In this document: piece by piece, positions 61,930 through 64,000 of the stretch
Layout of the letters: each line of letters opens with the position of its first letter
Position numbering within the stretch: the first letter of the stretch is position 1
DNA from: Sphingomonas jatrophae
GTDB taxonomy: Bacteria; Pseudomonadota; Alphaproteobacteria; Sphingomonadales; Sphingomonadaceae
Length of the DNA stretch: 64,000 nucleotides
Assembly (NCBI RefSeq): GCF_900113315.1
Contig: NZ_FOZG01000001.1
Coordinates: 868,001 to 932,000, forward strand
Direction: 5' to 3'
Notes under the pieces: model-generated
The model's database searches: none
What the model saw: only the letters and a program-made list of their open reading frames with translations
Told to the model about the DNA's origin: nothing
Position numbers and translations under genes: made by a program

Positions 61930-64000
61930 CTATCCCTCGATCTTCCCGAAATCGGCCACATTGTGGACCGCCCGGCGGATGCGGGCGAGCAGATCGAGCC
62001 GCCGCGCGCGCAGCGCAGGATCGGAATCGTTGACCGTCACGGACTCGAAGAAGGCGTCGATCGGCCCGCGCAGCGTCGCCAGGGCGCGCATCGCCTCGGC
62101 GAAATCTTCCCGAGCCACCGCATCGGCCGCACGCGGCTCGGCCGCATCCAGCGCCGCGACCAGCGCCTGCTCGGCGGGCAGCAGATCGCCGCTGTCGGGC
62201 GTCGGCGCAGGGTTGGCCGACAGCGCCGCGACCGCTGCCGCGACCCCCTCATCCTCCACCTCGGACAGCGGATCTTCCTCGCCCGTCTGCGCGATGCCCT
62301 GCTCGGCGGGATCGGAGAGGATGCCGCTTTCCCACTTCTCCCGCTTCAGGATGTTGGCGGCGCGCTTGTACCCGCTAAGCAGGTCACGCCCCTCACCCGT
62401 CTCGACGAACGCCTGCAACGCCGTCACCCGCGCCAGCAGCCGGACGAGATCGTCCTCGCCCCCCAGCGCGAACACCGCGTCGATCAAGTCGTGCCGCACG
62501 CCCGCTTCGCGCTGCTGCACCTTGAGGCGGTCGGCGAAGAAGGCGAGCAGCTCGCCCGGCACGCGGAAGCGCAGTCCATTCTCCACCAGCAGCCGGATGA
62601 TGCCCAGTGCCGAACGGCGCAACGCGAACGGGTCCTTGGAGCCCGTCGGCGTCTCGCCGATGGCGAAGAATTGCTGAAGGCTGTCCAGCTTGTCCGCCAG
62701 CGACACCGCCACCGTGACCGGCGCGGTCGGCACCTCGTCGCCCTGCCCGACCGGCTTGTAATGGTCCCCGATCGCCTCGGCGACCTCCACCGGCAGCCCC
62801 TGCGCCTTGGCATAATAGCCGCCCATCACGCCCTGAAGCTCGGGGAACTCGCCGACCATGCCGGTTACGAGATCCGCCTTCGCCAGCCGCGCCGCCTGCT
62901 CGGCATGGTCGGGATCGGCGCCGGGCACCACACCCGTCTCCACCAGCCAGCGCGCGAGCTTCGCCATCCGCTCCACCTTGTCGGCGACGGTGCCCAGCTT
63001 CTCGTGGAAGACGATCTGGCCGAGCTTCGCCGCCTGCGTTTCCAGCGGCACCTTCAGGTCCTGCTCCCAGAAGAAGCGCGCGTCGCTCAGGCGTGCCGCC
63101 AGCACCTTGCCATTGCCCGCCACGATCGCAGCGCCGCCATCCGCCGCCTCGATGTTCGCGGTGCAGACGAAGGCCGGCGCCAGGGCGCCTGCGCTGTCCA
63201 CGCAGGCGAAATATTTCTGGTTGGTCCGCATGGTCAGCTGGATCACCTCGCGCGGCACGTCGAGGAAGGCCGGGTCGAAGCGGCCGAGCAGCGGCACCGG
63301 CCACTCGGTCAGCCCCGCATTCTCCGCCACCAGCCCCTCGTCCGGCACCACGCTCAGGCCAGCCGACGCCGCCGCTGCCGCCGCGCCGTCGCGCACGATC
63401 GCCTGCCGCTCGGCCGGATCGAGGATAACGTGGCACGCGCGCAGCTTGGCCGCATAATCGTCGGCGCTGCCGATGGTGACCGCGCCCGGATGGTGAAAAC
63501 GGTGGCCGACGGTGGCGGCCCCGCTCGCCACGCCTTCCACGTCGAAGCCGACGATTTCCTCGCCCAGCAAAGCGACGATGCCCTTCAGCGGCCGCACCCA
63601 GCGCAGGCTCGCGGTCGACGCGGAGGCAACGCCCCACCGCATCGACTTGGGCCACGGAAAGGCGCGGATCACGCCCGGGATCGCCTCCGCCAGCACCTCG
63701 GCGGTGTCGCGCCCCGGCTTGCTAATCGTGGCGAACCACACGCCGTCGCGCTCGCTCAGCTGCTCGCGCGACAGCCCCGTCTTGCGCAGGAAGCCCTCCA
63801 GCGCCTGCGCCGGCGCGGAGGTGCGCGGTCCCTTGATCTCGTCGCTCACCGGATCGGTCTGGAGCGGCAGCCCCCGCACGATCAGCGCCAGCCGCCGCGG
63901 CGTGGCGTAAGCCTCGCTCTCGCCCAGCGGCAGGCCGGCATGGATCAGCGCCTCGCCGACCAGGAAGGCGAGGTCCTTCGCCGCCTTGGCCTGCATCCGC
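61930..64000 (-). CDS. glyS: Glycine-tRNA ligase beta subunit (cut by right window edge)
   Basis: About 690 codons of GlyS are present, ending PALRARRLDLLARIRRAVHN with VADFGKIEG. The visible N-terminus continues past the edge: the last codons give RMQAKAAKDLAFLVGEAL, which in the family follows an IPAR segment near residue 15, so only about 15 residues are missing. Further marks are ALIVRGLPLQTDP, PKSMRWG, VSLADKLDSLQQFFAIGETP, GSKDPFALRRSALGIIRLL and RAANILKREKW. It forms the alpha2-beta2 synthetase with GlyQ, expected just outside the window. Confidence 0.95.
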   Translation of the reverse strand, partial: RMQAKAAKDLAFLVGEALIHAGLPLGESEAYATPRRLALIVRGLPLQTDPVSDEIKGPRTSAPAQALEGFLRKTGLSREQLSERDGVWFATISKPGRDTAEVLAEAIPGVIRAFPWPKSMRWGVASASTASLRWVRPLKGIVALLGEEIVGFDVEGVASGAATVGHRFHHPGAVTIGSADDYAAKLRACHVILDPAERQAIVRDGAAAAAASAGLSVVPDEGLVAENAGLTEWPVPLLGRFDPAFLDVPREVIQLTMRTNQKYFACVDSAGALAPAFVCTANIEAADGGAAIVAGNGKVLAARLSDARFFWEQDLKVPLETQAAKLGQIVFHEKLGTVADKVERMAKLARWLVETGVVPGADPDHAEQAARLAKADLVTGMVGEFPELQGVMGGYYAKAQGLPVEVAEAIGDHYKPVGQGDEVPTAPVTVAVSLADKLDSLQQFFAIGETPTGSKDPFALRRSALGIIRLLVENGLRFRVPGELLAFFADRLKVQQREAGVRHDLIDAVFALGGEDDLVRLLARVTALQAFVETGEGRDLLSGYKRAANILKREKWESGILSDPAEQGIAQTGEEDPLSEVEDEGVAAAVAALSANPAPTPDSGDLLPAEQALVAALDAAEPRAADAVAREDFAEAMRALATLRGPIDAFFESVTVNDSDPALRARRLDLLARIRRAVHNVADFGKIEG

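Overview
The window reads as a chromosomal segment of a high-GC alphaproteobacterium, most likely Sphingomonas or a close sphingomonad. The basis is gene content rather than a database match: TonB-dependent receptors of the sphingomonad type, the cobA-DUF2849-cysI-DUF934-cysH sulfate assimilation cluster, UPF0262, glyS next to ppdK, a tad/cpa pilus operon, and sigma-EcfG-type promoters (GGAAC-N16/17-(C)GTT), which are specific to alphaproteobacteria. I see no rRNA, tRNA, CRISPR array, insertion sequence, prophage or obvious transferred island. Coding density is high and almost every long antisense reading frame is a GC-rich shadow of a real gene.

Layout. 1-3.7 kb: 5' part of a TonB receptor, cobU/cobP, a sulfite-oxidase-like molybdoenzyme, a hemerythrin-like protein and a beta-propeller lactonase. 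3.7-10.6 kb: a tripartite RND efflux operon (permease, adaptor, outer-membrane lipoprotein) diverging from a LysR regulator. 10.6-28.2 kb: a sugar catabolic region. It contains a DgoA-type aldolase, a large TonB receptor, two GH43 enzymes and one GH51 enzyme for arabinan and arabino-oligosaccharides, and oxidative (non-phosphorylative) L-arabinose enzymes: dehydrogenase, lactonase, IlvD-type dehydratase, FAH-family AraD1 protein and 2-oxoglutarate-semialdehyde dehydrogenase. It also has a FucP-like transporter, an exported mutarotase and a GntR/FCD regulator. 28.2-34.9 kb: an MFS exporter, a nitronate-monooxygenase-like flavoprotein with an extra cysteine motif, a GT4 glycosyltransferase with an alpha/beta hydrolase, and an astD-like dehydrogenase. 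34.9-38.9 kb: siroheme and sulfite/APS reduction. 38.9-45.1 kb: dnaB, UPF0262, cdd, dcd, a DUF4142 protein and rnr. 45.1-50.7 kb: glpD-glpK, a general-stress-type protein, a DAO-family oxidoreductase and a hydrolase. 50.7-57.9 kb: cpaABCDE-tadBC. 58-64 kb: two small uncharacterised proteins, ppdK and glyS (cut by the right edge).

The most informative non-coding signals are of two kinds. A shared motif (TGTCSGASTA) overlaps the predicted -10/start region of the receptor, dehydrogenase and mutarotase/dehydratase promoters of the arabinose region, and is a good candidate operator for the GntR regulator encoded there. Three EcfG-type promoters lie in front of the DUF4142 gene, the stress protein gene and an uncharacterised gene at 58.06 kb, which suggests a shared general stress response.

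I did not find a clearly new multi-gene system. The features most worth following up are the arabinose regulon, the EcfG-linked unknown protein, the pilus operon that lacks cpaF, and the cysteine-containing nitronate-monooxygenase relative.
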